A stretch of DNA of 38,524 bases from Kordiimonas sp. (GTDB lineage: Bacteria; Pseudomonadota; Alphaproteobacteria; Sphingomonadales; Emcibacteraceae), in NCBI GenBank assembly GCA_002700365.1, contig PADB01000003.1, positions 1 through 38,524 of the forward strand, read 5' to 3'. Shown here piece by piece: positions 18,353-27,335 of the stretch (position 1 is the stretch's first letter; each line of letters starts with the position of its first letter). Made by a program: the position numbers and the translations under genes. The notes below the pieces were generated by a model. The model saw nothing but the letters and a program-made list of their open reading frames with translations. It ran no database searches and was not told the DNA's origin.

Positions 18353-19183
18353 ATGGGCGACAATCCAGAAATAGGACAGTTTATAGAAACCTGCGGTTAT
18401 CGGACCAATTATCATGATATCGGTCAGGGGCCTGTCATTATGATGTTGCATGGATCGGGTGCGGGGGTGTCCGGTTGGGCAAATTGGCGTGGGATTATGC
18501 CCGCACTTTCCGAAGATTTTAGGGTTATTGTTCCTGACCTTGTGGGGTTTGGGTATACGGAAACCCCGCCAGATTTTGAATTTGATTTTATGGGAAGCTG
18601 GACTCATCAGATTCTGGCGATCATGGAGGAATTATCGCTGGGTAAGGTGCATCTTGTCGGTAATTCTTTTGGGGGTGCCTTGACCTTATGGCTGGCAAGC
18701 CAATGGCCTGAAAAATTCGAAAGGCTTGTTTTAATGGGATCTGCGGGTGCTGCGGTGCCGATCACAGCAGGACTAGATAAAGTATGGGGTTATACTCCGT
18801 CGATTGACAACATGAAGGATATTATGACGGTAATGGCGTATGACCGGTCGCTGGTTACAGATGAATTGGCCACCTTACGATATAAAGCCAGTATCCGTCC
18901 TGGCGCGCAGGAAACATTTGCCAAGATTTTCCCGGCTCCACGACAAAGGTGGCTAGACGCTCTTGCTCTCCCCATCGCAGCGTTACAGCAAATCCCCCAT
19001 GAAACACTTATAATCCACGGTCGTGACGATGTCGTCGTACCACCACAGATTTCACATCAACTTCATCAATCGATTGCAAATTCACAATTACATATTTTCG
19101 GCAAATGCGGCCACTGGACACAGATAGAAAAAGCAGCCCGGTTTCAAACGCTGGTACGGTCCTTTTTTCAGGAATGTTTGTGA
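18353..19183 (+). CDS. Meta-cleavage product hydrolase (alpha/beta hydrolase, XylF/DmpD type)
   Basis: 276 residues, family length. C-C bond hydrolase acting on 2-hydroxymuconic-semialdehyde-type ring-fission products. Oxyanion region HGSGAGVSGWANWR (residues 33-46), nucleophile Ser105 in GNSFGG, Asp225 in IHGRDD and His254 in GHWTQIE. This set is typical of the BphD/XylF/CumD group. AGAGAGGCGATT precedes the ATG. The gene has its own promoter region (about 190 nt) and is followed closely by a broken AraC gene on the other strand. A hydrolase rather than a dehydrogenase route implies a ketone-type ring-fission product for at least one substrate. Confidence 0.9.
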   Translation: MGDNPEIGQFIETCGYRTNYHDIGQGPVIMMLHGSGAGVSGWANWRGIMPALSEDFRVIVPDLVGFGYTETPPDFEFDFMGSWTHQILAIMEELSLGKVHLVGNSFGGALTLWLASQWPEKFERLVLMGSAGAAVPITAGLDKVWGYTPSIDNMKDIMTVMAYDRSLVTDELATLRYKASIRPGAQETFAKIFPAPRQRWLDALALPIAALQQIPHETLIIHGRDDVVVPPQISHQLHQSIANSQLHIFGKCGHWTQIEKAARFQTLVRSFFQECL

Positions 19184-19207
19184 GAATTCCTGTGGTTTTA
19201 TTTTGCG

Positions 19208-19510
19208 TTATTCCTTTTTAGAAAAAGGGGCATATTGGTCGGTAGGATTGGCGGAGGAAGGTATATTTAGCTCTTCAAGTCTGCCGGACCGTGCGGATTT
19301 TCGATAAAGTCCCGGTGTGACGCCATATTCGCGGCGAAATGCTTTGGAGAAAGTGCTTTCGTTTTGGTAGCCAACGCTATTGGCAATTTGCGCTAATGAG
19401 AGCGATGTACTTTTTAAGGCTTCGAGTGCCTTATTCATGCGTAGGCATGTCAGATAACGGAGTGGTGCTTCTGATGTGCATCGTAATATCGTTCTGGACC
19501 AGACAGTGAT
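19208..19510 (-). pseudogene. Truncated AraC-family regulator (C-terminal HTH only)
   Basis: Roughly the last 80-90 residues of an AraC-family protein remain: EAPLRYLTCLRMNKALEAL, then LAQIANSVGYQNESTFSKAFRREYG and TPGLYRKSARSGR. The second helix-turn-helix is intact but the first helix-turn-helix and the whole sensor domain are missing. Upstream in the reading direction the frame turns into proline/lysine-rich nonsense across a run of nine G residues at 19515-19523. The frame is formally open to 19708, but that extension is not AraC-like. Likely a decayed regulator of the neighbouring hydrolase or CoA ligase. Confidence 0.75.
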
Positions 19511-19671
19511 TTTTGGGGGGGGGATCGGCTTTTTCTTCTGATTTTTTGTTTGGGGGTGGGATTGACACGGGTTACATATTAAAGCAGATGGACTGTTATA
19601 AGTGGCGGTGTGGTTGGCAATGATTGTCGCTGACAAACCGTAACGTGATGTAACCCTGTTGAGAAAACCGC

Positions 19672-21234
19672 ATGGATAAAGACCGCCCTTCTGCGACTGA
19701 AAATGCAAGCCTTTTTTACCTGTTTCAGCAACGTTTCAGCCGTCATCTGTCACGGCCTGCTGTGATCGGTCCTGAAGGCACAGTTGACATAACATTTGCG
19801 GATCTGGAAGAGGGATCTGCCCTCTATGCTGGCGTGTTGGCAAAGTATGGGGTGCAAAAGGGAGACAGGGTTGTTGTGCAGGTTGAGAAGTCAGCCCGGG
19901 CCCTTTTGCTATACCTTGCCTGCCTGCGGCGGGGGGTGATATTCGTGCCGTTGAATACGGCCTATACTGCATCTGAGGTCGATTATTTTCTGGAAAATGC
20001 CGCGCCGACATTACTGGTGTGTCGGCCAGAGGATAGCAGGGATTTATTACCTTGTGCCCAAAGGCATGCTGTGCGCCATACCCTAACAATGGATGCAAAT
20101 GGGCATGGGAGTTTTGCCGACGCGGCAACGGGATGTGCGCCAGAACCGCATGTCGAAGTTTTGGGGGATGATGAGGTTGCCGCTATTCTTTATACGTCCG
20201 GGACTACAGGCCGTTCAAAAGGGGCAATGCTGACACAACGCAATTTGTCGTCAAATGTTGCGGTATTGCATAGGGTCTGGCGGTGGCAGGACGATGATGT
20301 TCTGTTACATGCGTTGCCGATATATCATGCCCATGGATTATTTGTGGGATGTCATTTGTCGTTATTTAATGCTTCTCCCATGATTTTTCTGCCTAAACTA
20401 GACATTGATATGCTGTTAGCCCATTTGCCACGGGCAACAGTGTTAATGGGGGTTCCTACATATTATACGAGGTTATTATCAACCTCTGATTTCACGCGGG
20501 AATTAGTACAGCATATGCGTCTGTTTATTTCCGGTTCCGCCCCCTTGCACCGTGACACTTTCCGCGATTTTGAACAGCGGACAGGTCAACGTATTTTGGA
20601 GCGCTACGGTATGACTGAAGCAGTGATGATTACTTCCAATGGATATGAAGCAGAGCAGCGTATTGCAGGAACGGTAGGGCCAGCCTTGCCGGGTGTGGAG
20701 GCCCGCGTTGTGGATCAGGAAGGGCAGATTATAGCGTCAGATAAGGTCGGAGCACTGGAAATACGCGGCCCAAATGTTTTTAAGGGTTATTGGCAGATGC
20801 CTGAAAAAACACAGGAAGAGTTTACGCAAGATGCTTATTTTAAGACAGGGGATCTGGCAACAATGGCAGAAGATGGCCGGGTCACCATCGTCGGACGCAG
20901 CAAGGACCTGGTTATTTCAGGGGGCTTTAATGTGTATCCAAAGGAAGTGGAAAGTCTGATCGATGATGTGCCAGGTGTCATTGAATCAGCAGTTGTTGGT
21001 GTGCCTCATGCGGACTTTGGTGAAGCGGTTATCGCGATGGTTGTGTGCAAAGAAAACCGCGACCCTCTTGCTATGACGGAAGAGGTCATGAAAGTGTTGA
21101 ATGATAAGCTGGCCCGGTTTAAGCAGCCGAAAAAGATTTTCTGTGTGGAGGCATTACCCCGTAATACGATGGGGAAGGTCCAAAAGAATATTTTAAGGGA
21201 AGAGTATAAAACGTGTTTTTCCCGTGAAGCATAA
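19672..21234 (+). CDS. matB: Malonyl-CoA synthetase-type AMP-dependent ligase
   Basis: 520 residues of the adenylate-forming family, close to MatB, which makes malonyl-CoA (or methylmalonyl-CoA) from the free acid, ATP and CoA. Markers are the P-loop YTSGTTGRSKGAM, HALPIYHAHGLFVG, MGVPTYYTRLL, LFISGSAPL, RYGMTEA, the FKTGD motif, GRSKDLVISGGFNVYPKEVE and the C-terminal lysine in NTMGKVQKN. Start ATG at 19672 just after GAGAAAACCGC. It is divergent from the broken AraC gene. In this setting it may activate a dicarboxylic or short-chain acid from ring degradation; the family often uses malonate, so the substrate is not certain. Confidence 0.82.
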   Translation: MDKDRPSATENASLFYLFQQRFSRHLSRPAVIGPEGTVDITFADLEEGSALYAGVLAKYGVQKGDRVVVQVEKSARALLLYLACLRRGVIFVPLNTAYTASEVDYFLENAAPTLLVCRPEDSRDLLPCAQRHAVRHTLTMDANGHGSFADAATGCAPEPHVEVLGDDEVAAILYTSGTTGRSKGAMLTQRNLSSNVAVLHRVWRWQDDDVLLHALPIYHAHGLFVGCHLSLFNASPMIFLPKLDIDMLLAHLPRATVLMGVPTYYTRLLSTSDFTRELVQHMRLFISGSAPLHRDTFRDFEQRTGQRILERYGMTEAVMITSNGYEAEQRIAGTVGPALPGVEARVVDQEGQIIASDKVGALEIRGPNVFKGYWQMPEKTQEEFTQDAYFKTGDLATMAEDGRVTIVGRSKDLVISGGFNVYPKEVESLIDDVPGVIESAVVGVPHADFGEAVIAMVVCKENRDPLAMTEEVMKVLNDKLARFKQPKKIFCVEALPRNTMGKVQKNILREEYKTCFSREA

Positions 21235-21644
21235 GACGAAAAAAGATTAAAGTTTAAGCATAATAAAAAAATGCTTATATCTTATGCAGATTGTTTTGGG
21301 GATGTAAGCGTTCTTTATGCTGTGGAAAATACCCTAAGCTTATATAAAATAAGAAAATAACTGATATTAAGATTTTTTGGCATTAATGTTGCATTGCAGC
21401 AGATGTGCTGAAGCGCAAACACTTTTGTGACTTTGGTACTATCGATCAAAGAATGATCTTTCCTCGCTAAGGCAGCGGGATACCCGGTATTTTTTTGTCG
21501 GGTTTTTGCGAAGAACGCGCCTTTTTCCGAATATTTCACACCCATTGATGGTGTCCCCAGCACATGAAGTGAGGGGGCGGTTTATGCCCGTAATACGGAA
21601 AGATCATTTGTGTACTGGTCCTTTACCCTCCAAGGAGCTTATTA
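21235..21644. other. Intergenic leader of the porin gene
   Basis: 410 nt with no supported gene; a minus-strand frame of 82 codons lacks start signals. A small stem (ACCCG / CGGGT around a T-rich loop, about 21482-21505) may be a weak terminator or a leader hairpin. AAGGAGC at the right end is the porin ribosome binding site. The porin promoter is not evident. Confidence 0.4.
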
Positions 21645-22877
21645 ATGACAAAATATTCTACACCTTTGCTCTCCGCTTTCGTTGTTAGTGCATTGTCTAT
21701 GCCGGCTATGGCCGCCGACGCAAGCAGTGTCGCTGAATTTTTTAAGAAAGGGGATTTCGGATTAGATTTCCGTTACCGTCTTGAAAATGTCGATCAGGCT
21801 GGCCTGCCTCAAGAAGCAACGGCATCAACGTTACGGACAAAATTATGGTACAAGACAGCGACATATGAAGGTTTTTCTGCCTTTGGGGAATTTGAAGTCA
21901 GCAAATCTATCGGCAAAGAAACATATAATAATACCATCAACGGTAAAGTGACGCGTCCAGTGATTGCTGACCCGGAAAGCACAGAGCTTAATCAGGCATA
22001 TCTGAAGTATAGCCGCAGCGGGTTCACCGTAAAAGGCGGCCGGATGGGTATTAACCTGGATAACCAGCGGTTTATTGGGACCGTTGGTTGGCGCCAGAAT
22101 GACCAAACATATGATGCGGCCTCTTTCAGTTATAGTCTGGATAAAGAACTGACCGCGACTTATGTGTATGTTTGGAACGTGAACCGTATTTTTAGCGATG
22201 ACCATCCGCTAGGTAATCTGGATACGAACAGCCACATTTTTAATGTGAGCTATAGCGGTTTGGATTTTGGTAAACTTACGGCTTATGGTTATTTCCTGGA
22301 TATGGATGATGCCCCGGTTTTTGGCCTATCCAGTCGCACAATCGGTGCGCGTTTTGCCGGAAAGGCAAAAGTCGCGGATGGCGTAAAAATTTCCTATGAA
22401 GCCGAATATGCTAATCAAGCAGATTATAAATCCAATCCTGGTGATTATTCTGCATCATACGTACATGTGGCGGCCAAAGGCCATATGGCAGGTTTCATTC
22501 TTGGTGCGGGATATGAGTTATTGGGGTCGGATAATGGTATCAGTTTTAAAACGCCATTAGCGACATTGCATAAATTCAATGGTTTCGCGGACAAGTTCTT
22601 AGGAACGCCGGCAGCTGGCCTGCAGGATATCTATGCCGTGGCTGCGTATAAGGTGGCTAAGGATAGTGGCGTTTTGTCAGGCCTGTTGATTAAAGTTTGG
22701 TATCATGACTTCTCTGCAGATGCAGGTGGTGCTGACTATGGTTCAGAGATCGATTGGTTGATTGCGAAGAAGTTCGGCAAAAACTACATGGTTTCCTTGA
22801 AGGGGGCTCACTATGATGCTGATGGTTTTGCCACTGATACCGATAAAGTTTGGCTGACATTGGGGGCTAAGTTCTAA
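21645..22877 (+). CDS. Outer-membrane porin
   Basis: 410 residues. Signal peptide residues 1-23 with an AMA cleavage site before ADAS. The remainder is made of alternating beta strands (for example FGLDFRYRLENV, LRTKLWYKTATYEGFSAFGEFE, AYLKYSRSGFTVKGGRMGINLDNQRF) and ends in LTLGAKF with the terminal Phe needed for outer-membrane insertion. It resembles the alginate-export/Opr-like porins that carry small anionic or aromatic solutes. A good AAGGAGC lies before the ATG and a strong terminator follows, so it is a single-gene unit. Probable role: entry of the aromatic substrate or other carbon source. Confidence 0.85.
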   Translation: MTKYSTPLLSAFVVSALSMPAMAADASSVAEFFKKGDFGLDFRYRLENVDQAGLPQEATASTLRTKLWYKTATYEGFSAFGEFEVSKSIGKETYNNTINGKVTRPVIADPESTELNQAYLKYSRSGFTVKGGRMGINLDNQRFIGTVGWRQNDQTYDAASFSYSLDKELTATYVYVWNVNRIFSDDHPLGNLDTNSHIFNVSYSGLDFGKLTAYGYFLDMDDAPVFGLSSRTIGARFAGKAKVADGVKISYEAEYANQADYKSNPGDYSASYVHVAAKGHMAGFILGAGYELLGSDNGISFKTPLATLHKFNGFADKFLGTPAAGLQDIYAVAAYKVAKDSGVLSGLLIKVWYHDFSADAGGADYGSEIDWLIAKKFGKNYMVSLKGAHYDADGFATDTDKVWLTLGAKF

Positions 22878-22916
22878 ATCTTAGCTTTATAAAGATTAGG
22901 GATTATCTCTCCGAGA

Positions 22917-22953
22917 AAAGCGGTCATGTCTGTGGGCATGGTCGCTTTTTTTT
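22917..22953 (+). terminator. Terminator of the porin gene
   Basis: AAAGCGGTCATG pairs with CATGGTCGCTTT (two G-U pairs), with a loop of about 8 nt and a following run of eight T residues. Confidence 0.85.
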
Positions 22954-23123
22954 GTCATGAATACGGGGTGCGGACATAAAAGGGAGGGTGAGAAGGGCTG
23001 GCCCCTATGGTGAGGTGATGTCTCCGGGTATGACGCGGCTGTGAGGTGTCATGAAACAATCATGGTGTGACGTTATGGTAAGGCGATATTCCCCGTTTCA
23101 CTTTTTTGTCGTAAAATGGTGTT

Positions 23124-23834
23124 ATGTCGCTTCAAACTACGCTGCCGAAAATGCCGGACAAGGGCCCCATCTACCTGGAAACAGTACACTATCATCAAAG
23201 TGGTGCGACGGGCTGGCCTGTTGAGCCGTGGAATACTTTATCCTCTTTGTTGTTTATTGTGATTGTCGGGTATTGGGTCATTAAGCTTTGGGGGCAGTTT
23301 CGTCATTTCCGTTTCATGGGCTATGCGCTGGTGGTGTTATGCATCGGTGGTTTGGGCGGGTTTCTGTATCACAGTTTTCGCAGTGATGTGATTTATCTGT
23401 TTATGGACTGGTTCCCCATTGTCATATTAACCATCAGTGTCGCATTTTGGTTTACAGGTCGGCTGATCGGTCATTGGGGGTGGGCCTTGTTACTTTCTCT
23501 CATTTCTTATGTGGTATTTTTTGGGGGATTTGCCGGCATTCATGAATGGTTAGGGCTACCGCGTCGTTCCATCAGTTTGGGCTATGTCATCGCCGGGCTT
23601 TATATTGCAACCCCGTTATTGTTGTATTTAAAGAAAACGGCCTTTTGTCATGGTCGATGGGTATTGGGCGCGATTGGCTTTTTCCTTCCCGCTGTTTTTT
23701 TTCGTAGTGTCGATATGGAAGGATGGCTGCCGATGGGAACGCATTTTTTATGGCATGTATTGGGGGCCGTGGCGACCCATTGCCTTTTATATTATACCTT
23801 TCTCACGCAATCTGACGTGCGGCGATCTTTATGA
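23124..23834 (+). CDS. CREST-superfamily (ceramidase-like) integral membrane hydrolase
   Basis: 236 residues with seven hydrophobic segments and the spaced Ser/Asp/His motifs of alkaline ceramidase and related CREST membrane hydrolases: EPWNTLSSLLF (residues about 34-44), GGFLYHSFRSD ... MDWFP (about 80-100) and THFLWHVLGAVATH near the C-terminus. These residues form a zinc amidase site in the family. Bacterial members are poorly characterised; a lipid or acyl-amide substrate is likely. No ribosome binding site is obvious before the ATG. It converges on the dehydrogenase operon and shows no sign of being part of the pathway. Confidence 0.75.
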   Translation: MSLQTTLPKMPDKGPIYLETVHYHQSGATGWPVEPWNTLSSLLFIVIVGYWVIKLWGQFRHFRFMGYALVVLCIGGLGGFLYHSFRSDVIYLFMDWFPIVILTISVAFWFTGRLIGHWGWALLLSLISYVVFFGGFAGIHEWLGLPRRSISLGYVIAGLYIATPLLLYLKKTAFCHGRWVLGAIGFFLPAVFFRSVDMEGWLPMGTHFLWHVLGAVATHCLLYYTFLTQSDVRRSL

Positions 23835-23866
23835 TCGCGGGCTGAAGGCAGGCCCATGGTCTTTTT

Positions 23867-25312
23867 TTAATAATTCACATTAAGATATTTATATTCCAAA
23901 AATTCTTCTATGCCCTGTGGGCCACCTTCGCGGCCAAGGCCGGACTGTTTGATGCCACCAAAGGGGGCGACTTCCGTAGAGATGATGCCGGTATTAATCC
24001 CGACAATGCCACTTTCCAATGCCGTGGCGATCTGCCAGACCCGCCCCAAATCCCGGGCGTAAAAATATGAGGCCAGACCATATTCTGTATCATTGGCAAG
24101 TGCGATGACGTCACTGTCCTCCTTAAAACGGAACAAGGGTGCAACGGGGCCAAAGATTTCTTCTTTAGCGAGCGACATATCCGCAGTCACGTTTGTCAAT
24201 ACGGTGGGTTGGTAAAAGAGAGGTCCATGATCGTCGCCCTTACCGCCGATGATGGCTTCTGCGCCTTTATTGAGTGCGTCCTGCACCAAAGTGCCTACTT
24301 TTTCTATCGCCTTATGGTCGATTAGCGGGCCTTGCGTCGTGCCATCTGCAAGCCCGTTTCCGCATTTTAAGTCTGCGACTTTGGCGGCTAGGCGTTGGGC
24401 AAAGTCGTCATAAATCCCATCCTGAATATAGAAACGGTTGGCACAGACGCAGGTTTGTCCGGCATTTCGGTATTTCGACAACATGGCACCGTCTACTGCG
24501 GCGTCGATATCGGCATCGTCAAAGACAATGAACGGGGCATTACCGCCCAGTTCCAGCGATAGTTTTTTGATATTATCCGCAGACTGCCGCATGAGTATGC
24601 GGCCTACTGCCGTGGAACCCGTAAAGGTTATTTTCCGCACTAAAGCATTGGTGGTAAGTTCCATGCCTATGGTTTGGGCATCGCCAGTGACAACATTAAA
24701 AAGACCAGCGGGTAGCCCGGATTCTTCAGCCAAAGCCGCCAGAGCCAGGGCACTATAGGGGGTAATCTCTGATGGTTTGAGGACGACACTACACCCTGCA
24801 GCTAAGGCTGGGGCCGCTTTGCGGGCAATCATGGCAATGGGGAAATTCCAGGGCGTAATCGCCCCAACAACACCAACAGGTTGTTTAAGAACAATAATTT
24901 GTTGGTCCGATTGGGGGGCGGGGATAGTTTGGCCATAAAGTCTTTTGGCTTCTTCCGCATACCATTCAATAAAGGAGGCACCATAGGCGACTTCGCCACA
25001 TGCCTCAGCCAATGGCTTTCCCTGTTCCACGGTCATGAGCATGCCAAGGTCTTGTTGATTATCCAAAATCAAATTATACCATTTTCGCAGAATGGCTGAT
25101 CGTTCCTTGGCTGTTGTGGCCTGCCATTTTTTTTGGGCGCGGGCGGCTGCGGTGATGGCCCGACGCGTTTCATGGTCACCCATATCAGGAACAGTACCTA
25201 TCGTTTCGCCTGTGGCCGGGTTTGTGACGGTAATCGTGGCCTTATTATCTGCGTCAACCCATTGGCCGTCTATGTAAGCTTGTTCCCGTAACAAGGTTTT
25301 ATTGAGAAACAT
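23867..25312 (-). CDS. gabD: NAD(P)-dependent succinate-semialdehyde dehydrogenase type aldehyde dehydrogenase
   Basis: 481 residues of the aldehyde dehydrogenase superfamily, succinate-semialdehyde group. Catalytic Cys288 (NAGQTCVCANR) and Glu254 (LELGGNAP), cofactor motif FTGSTAVGR. Family-typical are PWNFPIAMIARKAAPALAAGC and the closing GREGGPQGIEEFLEYKYLN. It follows hpaE by 20 nt and so is the last gene of an hpaF-hpaE-ssadh operon. Succinic semialdehyde is one end product of the homoprotocatechuate pathway, so its conversion to succinate fits the operon. Related dicarboxylic semialdehydes are possible substrates. Confidence 0.88.
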   Translation of the reverse strand: MFLNKTLLREQAYIDGQWVDADNKATITVTNPATGETIGTVPDMGDHETRRAITAAARAQKKWQATTAKERSAILRKWYNLILDNQQDLGMLMTVEQGKPLAEACGEVAYGASFIEWYAEEAKRLYGQTIPAPQSDQQIIVLKQPVGVVGAITPWNFPIAMIARKAAPALAAGCSVVLKPSEITPYSALALAALAEESGLPAGLFNVVTGDAQTIGMELTTNALVRKITFTGSTAVGRILMRQSADNIKKLSLELGGNAPFIVFDDADIDAAVDGAMLSKYRNAGQTCVCANRFYIQDGIYDDFAQRLAAKVADLKCGNGLADGTTQGPLIDHKAIEKVGTLVQDALNKGAEAIIGGKGDDHGPLFYQPTVLTNVTADMSLAKEEIFGPVAPLFRFKEDSDVIALANDTEYGLASYFYARDLGRVWQIATALESGIVGINTGIISTEVAPFGGIKQSGLGREGGPQGIEEFLEYKYLNVNY

Positions 25313-25332
25313 TTGAAGTCTCCATTAGCGGA

Positions 25333-26853
25333 TCAAAGACCAATGCGCGGTATATCATAGTCTCCGCGCGCGATGCTGATATGTTTTGTTTCCATGTAAA
25401 CATCAAAACTGTAATCACCGCCATATCGGCCCATGCCGCTTTCTTTCATGCCACCAAAAGGAGAATCCAGTGTACGAATATTATCAGAATTAACCCATAC
25501 CATACCGGATTCCAGTCTACGGGCGAGATAGGCCGCCCGATCCTGGTCGGCGGTCCAGATATAACTGGCGAGGCCATATTTGGTATCATTAGCGATTTGC
25601 AGGGCCTCTTCGTCATCAGTGAAAGAGATAGCCGTCAGTACAGGGCCAAATATTTCTTCCTGTGCGACCGACATATGACTTTGTGCTTCAGTAAACAATG
25701 TGGGGGCCACAAAGTTGCCTTCGGCGTGTTCTGCGACACGGTGTCCACCTGTGCGCAACATCGCCCCAGCGTGCCTGCCTTGTTCTATGTAGTGAAGGAC
25801 TTTATCAAGGTGAGTTCGGTGTATAAGCGGTCCTAACTCTGTTTGGGGATCGAGCGGGTGGCCGACCTTGATATTTTTAATGCGCTGGATGAGAGCATCC
25901 TGAAATTTATCAGCAATTGTTTGTTGAATTAAAAGTCGGGAAGAGGATGTGCAACGTTGGCCATTCAGGCTGAAAATCAAAAGCAAGACGGCATCTAATG
26001 CCCGTTCAAGGTCGGCGTCATCAAAAACCATGACCGGGTTTTTACCACCTAATTCAAAATGAACCCGTTTTAACCCGGTGGCGGCTTGCGCCATGATATC
26101 TTTGCCTGTGGCTGATTCACCAACGAAGGTGATGGCGCGAATGGCGGGGTGGACCGTCAGTGCCTTACCGGCCTCTTCCCCAAAGCCATGTACTACATTC
26201 CATACACCTTTCGGCACACCCGCTTCCTGGGCCAACTCTGCGAGTAGCAGGGCCGTGACGGGGCTGAATTCAGCCGGCTTATGAACGATGCTGCATCCGG
26301 CTGCCAGAGCGGGAGCAATTTTCCAGGCGGCCAGCATAAAGGGGGTATTCCATGGGGTAATGACGGCTACGGGGCCGATGGGTTGGCGTGTTGTAATGTT
26401 ATCATGCGTGGCGGTGGGTAGCGAAAGTCCCGCACTGATATCGCGGGCTTTTTCCGCAAAATAGCGGAAATTAGCCGCCGCACGTTTAGCGGTGTTTTGC
26501 ATGTAACGTAACGGTTGGCCAGTATCGGCGCATTCAAGGAGGATAATATCTTCGGCATTCTTTTCTATGAGGCCTGCCAGACGCCGCATAATATCGCCAC
26601 GCTCTTCGCCGCTGGTATGTTGCCAGTCCATAAAGGCTTGCGTGGCGGCTGTGCAGGCTGCGTCTATCTCCGGCGCCCCACCGCGGGCAACAGTGGTCAA
26701 TACAGTATTGTCAACGGGATTAAGATTGTCAAAGCTGTCGCCCTTGAGACCACAGGTCATTGCCCCATTAATAAAATGGGGAAGGGGATTGCCCTGATAT
26801 CGGCGCAGGGCAATCGCAGCCTTTTCAAGATTTTTGTCAAAGTTATCAAACAT
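25333..26853 (-). CDS. hpaE: 5-carboxymethyl-2-hydroxymuconate semialdehyde dehydrogenase type
   Basis: 506 residues of the aldehyde dehydrogenase superfamily. Catalytic Cys301 (NGQRCTSSSR) and Glu267 (FELGGKNP). The NGQRCT-SSRLL segment, HLDKVLHYIEQG, and the C-terminal TLDSPFGGMKESGMGRYGGDYSFDVYMETK stretch are characteristic of HpaE, which oxidises the semialdehyde formed by meta-cleavage of homoprotocatechuate. It lies 18 nt after hpaF. No hpaD-type dioxygenase is encoded in the window, so its natural substrate here might instead be the product of the aminophenol-type enzyme 18 kb to the left. That is inference. Related 2-hydroxy/2-aminomuconate semialdehyde dehydrogenases are the alternative. 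Confidence 0.83.
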   Translation of the reverse strand: MFDNFDKNLEKAAIALRRYQGNPLPHFINGAMTCGLKGDSFDNLNPVDNTVLTTVARGGAPEIDAACTAATQAFMDWQHTSGEERGDIMRRLAGLIEKNAEDIILLECADTGQPLRYMQNTAKRAAANFRYFAEKARDISAGLSLPTATHDNITTRQPIGPVAVITPWNTPFMLAAWKIAPALAAGCSIVHKPAEFSPVTALLLAELAQEAGVPKGVWNVVHGFGEEAGKALTVHPAIRAITFVGESATGKDIMAQAATGLKRVHFELGGKNPVMVFDDADLERALDAVLLLIFSLNGQRCTSSSRLLIQQTIADKFQDALIQRIKNIKVGHPLDPQTELGPLIHRTHLDKVLHYIEQGRHAGAMLRTGGHRVAEHAEGNFVAPTLFTEAQSHMSVAQEEIFGPVLTAISFTDDEEALQIANDTKYGLASYIWTADQDRAAYLARRLESGMVWVNSDNIRTLDSPFGGMKESGMGRYGGDYSFDVYMETKHISIARGDYDIPRIGL

Positions 26854-26871
26854 CTGCGGTAGTCAGGCCGC

Positions 26872-27255
26872 TTAATCCCGTGGCGGTTCGGGAATATTTT
26901 TCTTCTTACGGTTGAGCTCTTCGCTCATTTCCTGAATATCCAACGACAGACCGAAGGGGAGCTGGTCAAATAAAGGGTCCAGAATATCTGTCATCGCCTT
27001 GAAAATGAGATTGCTGGCGTTTTCCTTTGCTTCCATAGTGCGGCCGGGCAGAATACGTCCCTGAACATGCAGGAAGGCGTTATCTGGGTGACCATCAGCA
27101 ACAAGATAAGTATCGTGTCGTTGCGTGCGGATTTTTGTGCCGGAAAGAGGGAATACTTCTGCGGCCATAATGGCGTCACGCAGTGCCAGCATTAAGGCAT
27201 CCATGTCTATCTTGTCGTCCAGATTTGCGGAATATTCAATTATAAAATGTGGCAT
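26872..27255 (-). CDS. hpaF: 5-carboxymethyl-2-hydroxymuconate delta-isomerase
   Basis: 127 residues from the ATG at 27255. That start gives MPHFIIEYS, so that the mature protein begins with the catalytic Pro1 of the tautomerase superfamily; the longer frame to 27327 would bury it. It belongs to the CHMI family (HpaF), which shifts a double bond in the dicarboxylate made by HpaE. Family features are the N-terminal strand, FLHVQGRILPGRTMEAKENASNLIF (residues about 60-85) and LSLDIQEM near the end. The C-terminal tail is Lys- and Pro-rich and slightly longer than usual. First gene of the hpaF-hpaE-ssadh operon; rimO ends 80 nt upstream. Confidence 0.85.
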   Translation of the reverse strand: MPHFIIEYSANLDDKIDMDALMLALRDAIMAAEVFPLSGTKIRTQRHDTYLVADGHPDNAFLHVQGRILPGRTMEAKENASNLIFKAMTDILDPLFDQLPFGLSLDIQEMSEELNRKKKNIPEPPRD

Positions 27256-27335
27256 CTTGTGTCTCTTTATGTATGGGCAGAATAAATGTTTCTTATAACA
27301 GTATAGTGGGAACGAAAGCTGTATCAATCAACCTC

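Noticed and set aside
21315-21563. 82-codon minus-strand ORF before the porin
   Set aside because: No ribosome binding site, irregular composition and no recognisable motif.
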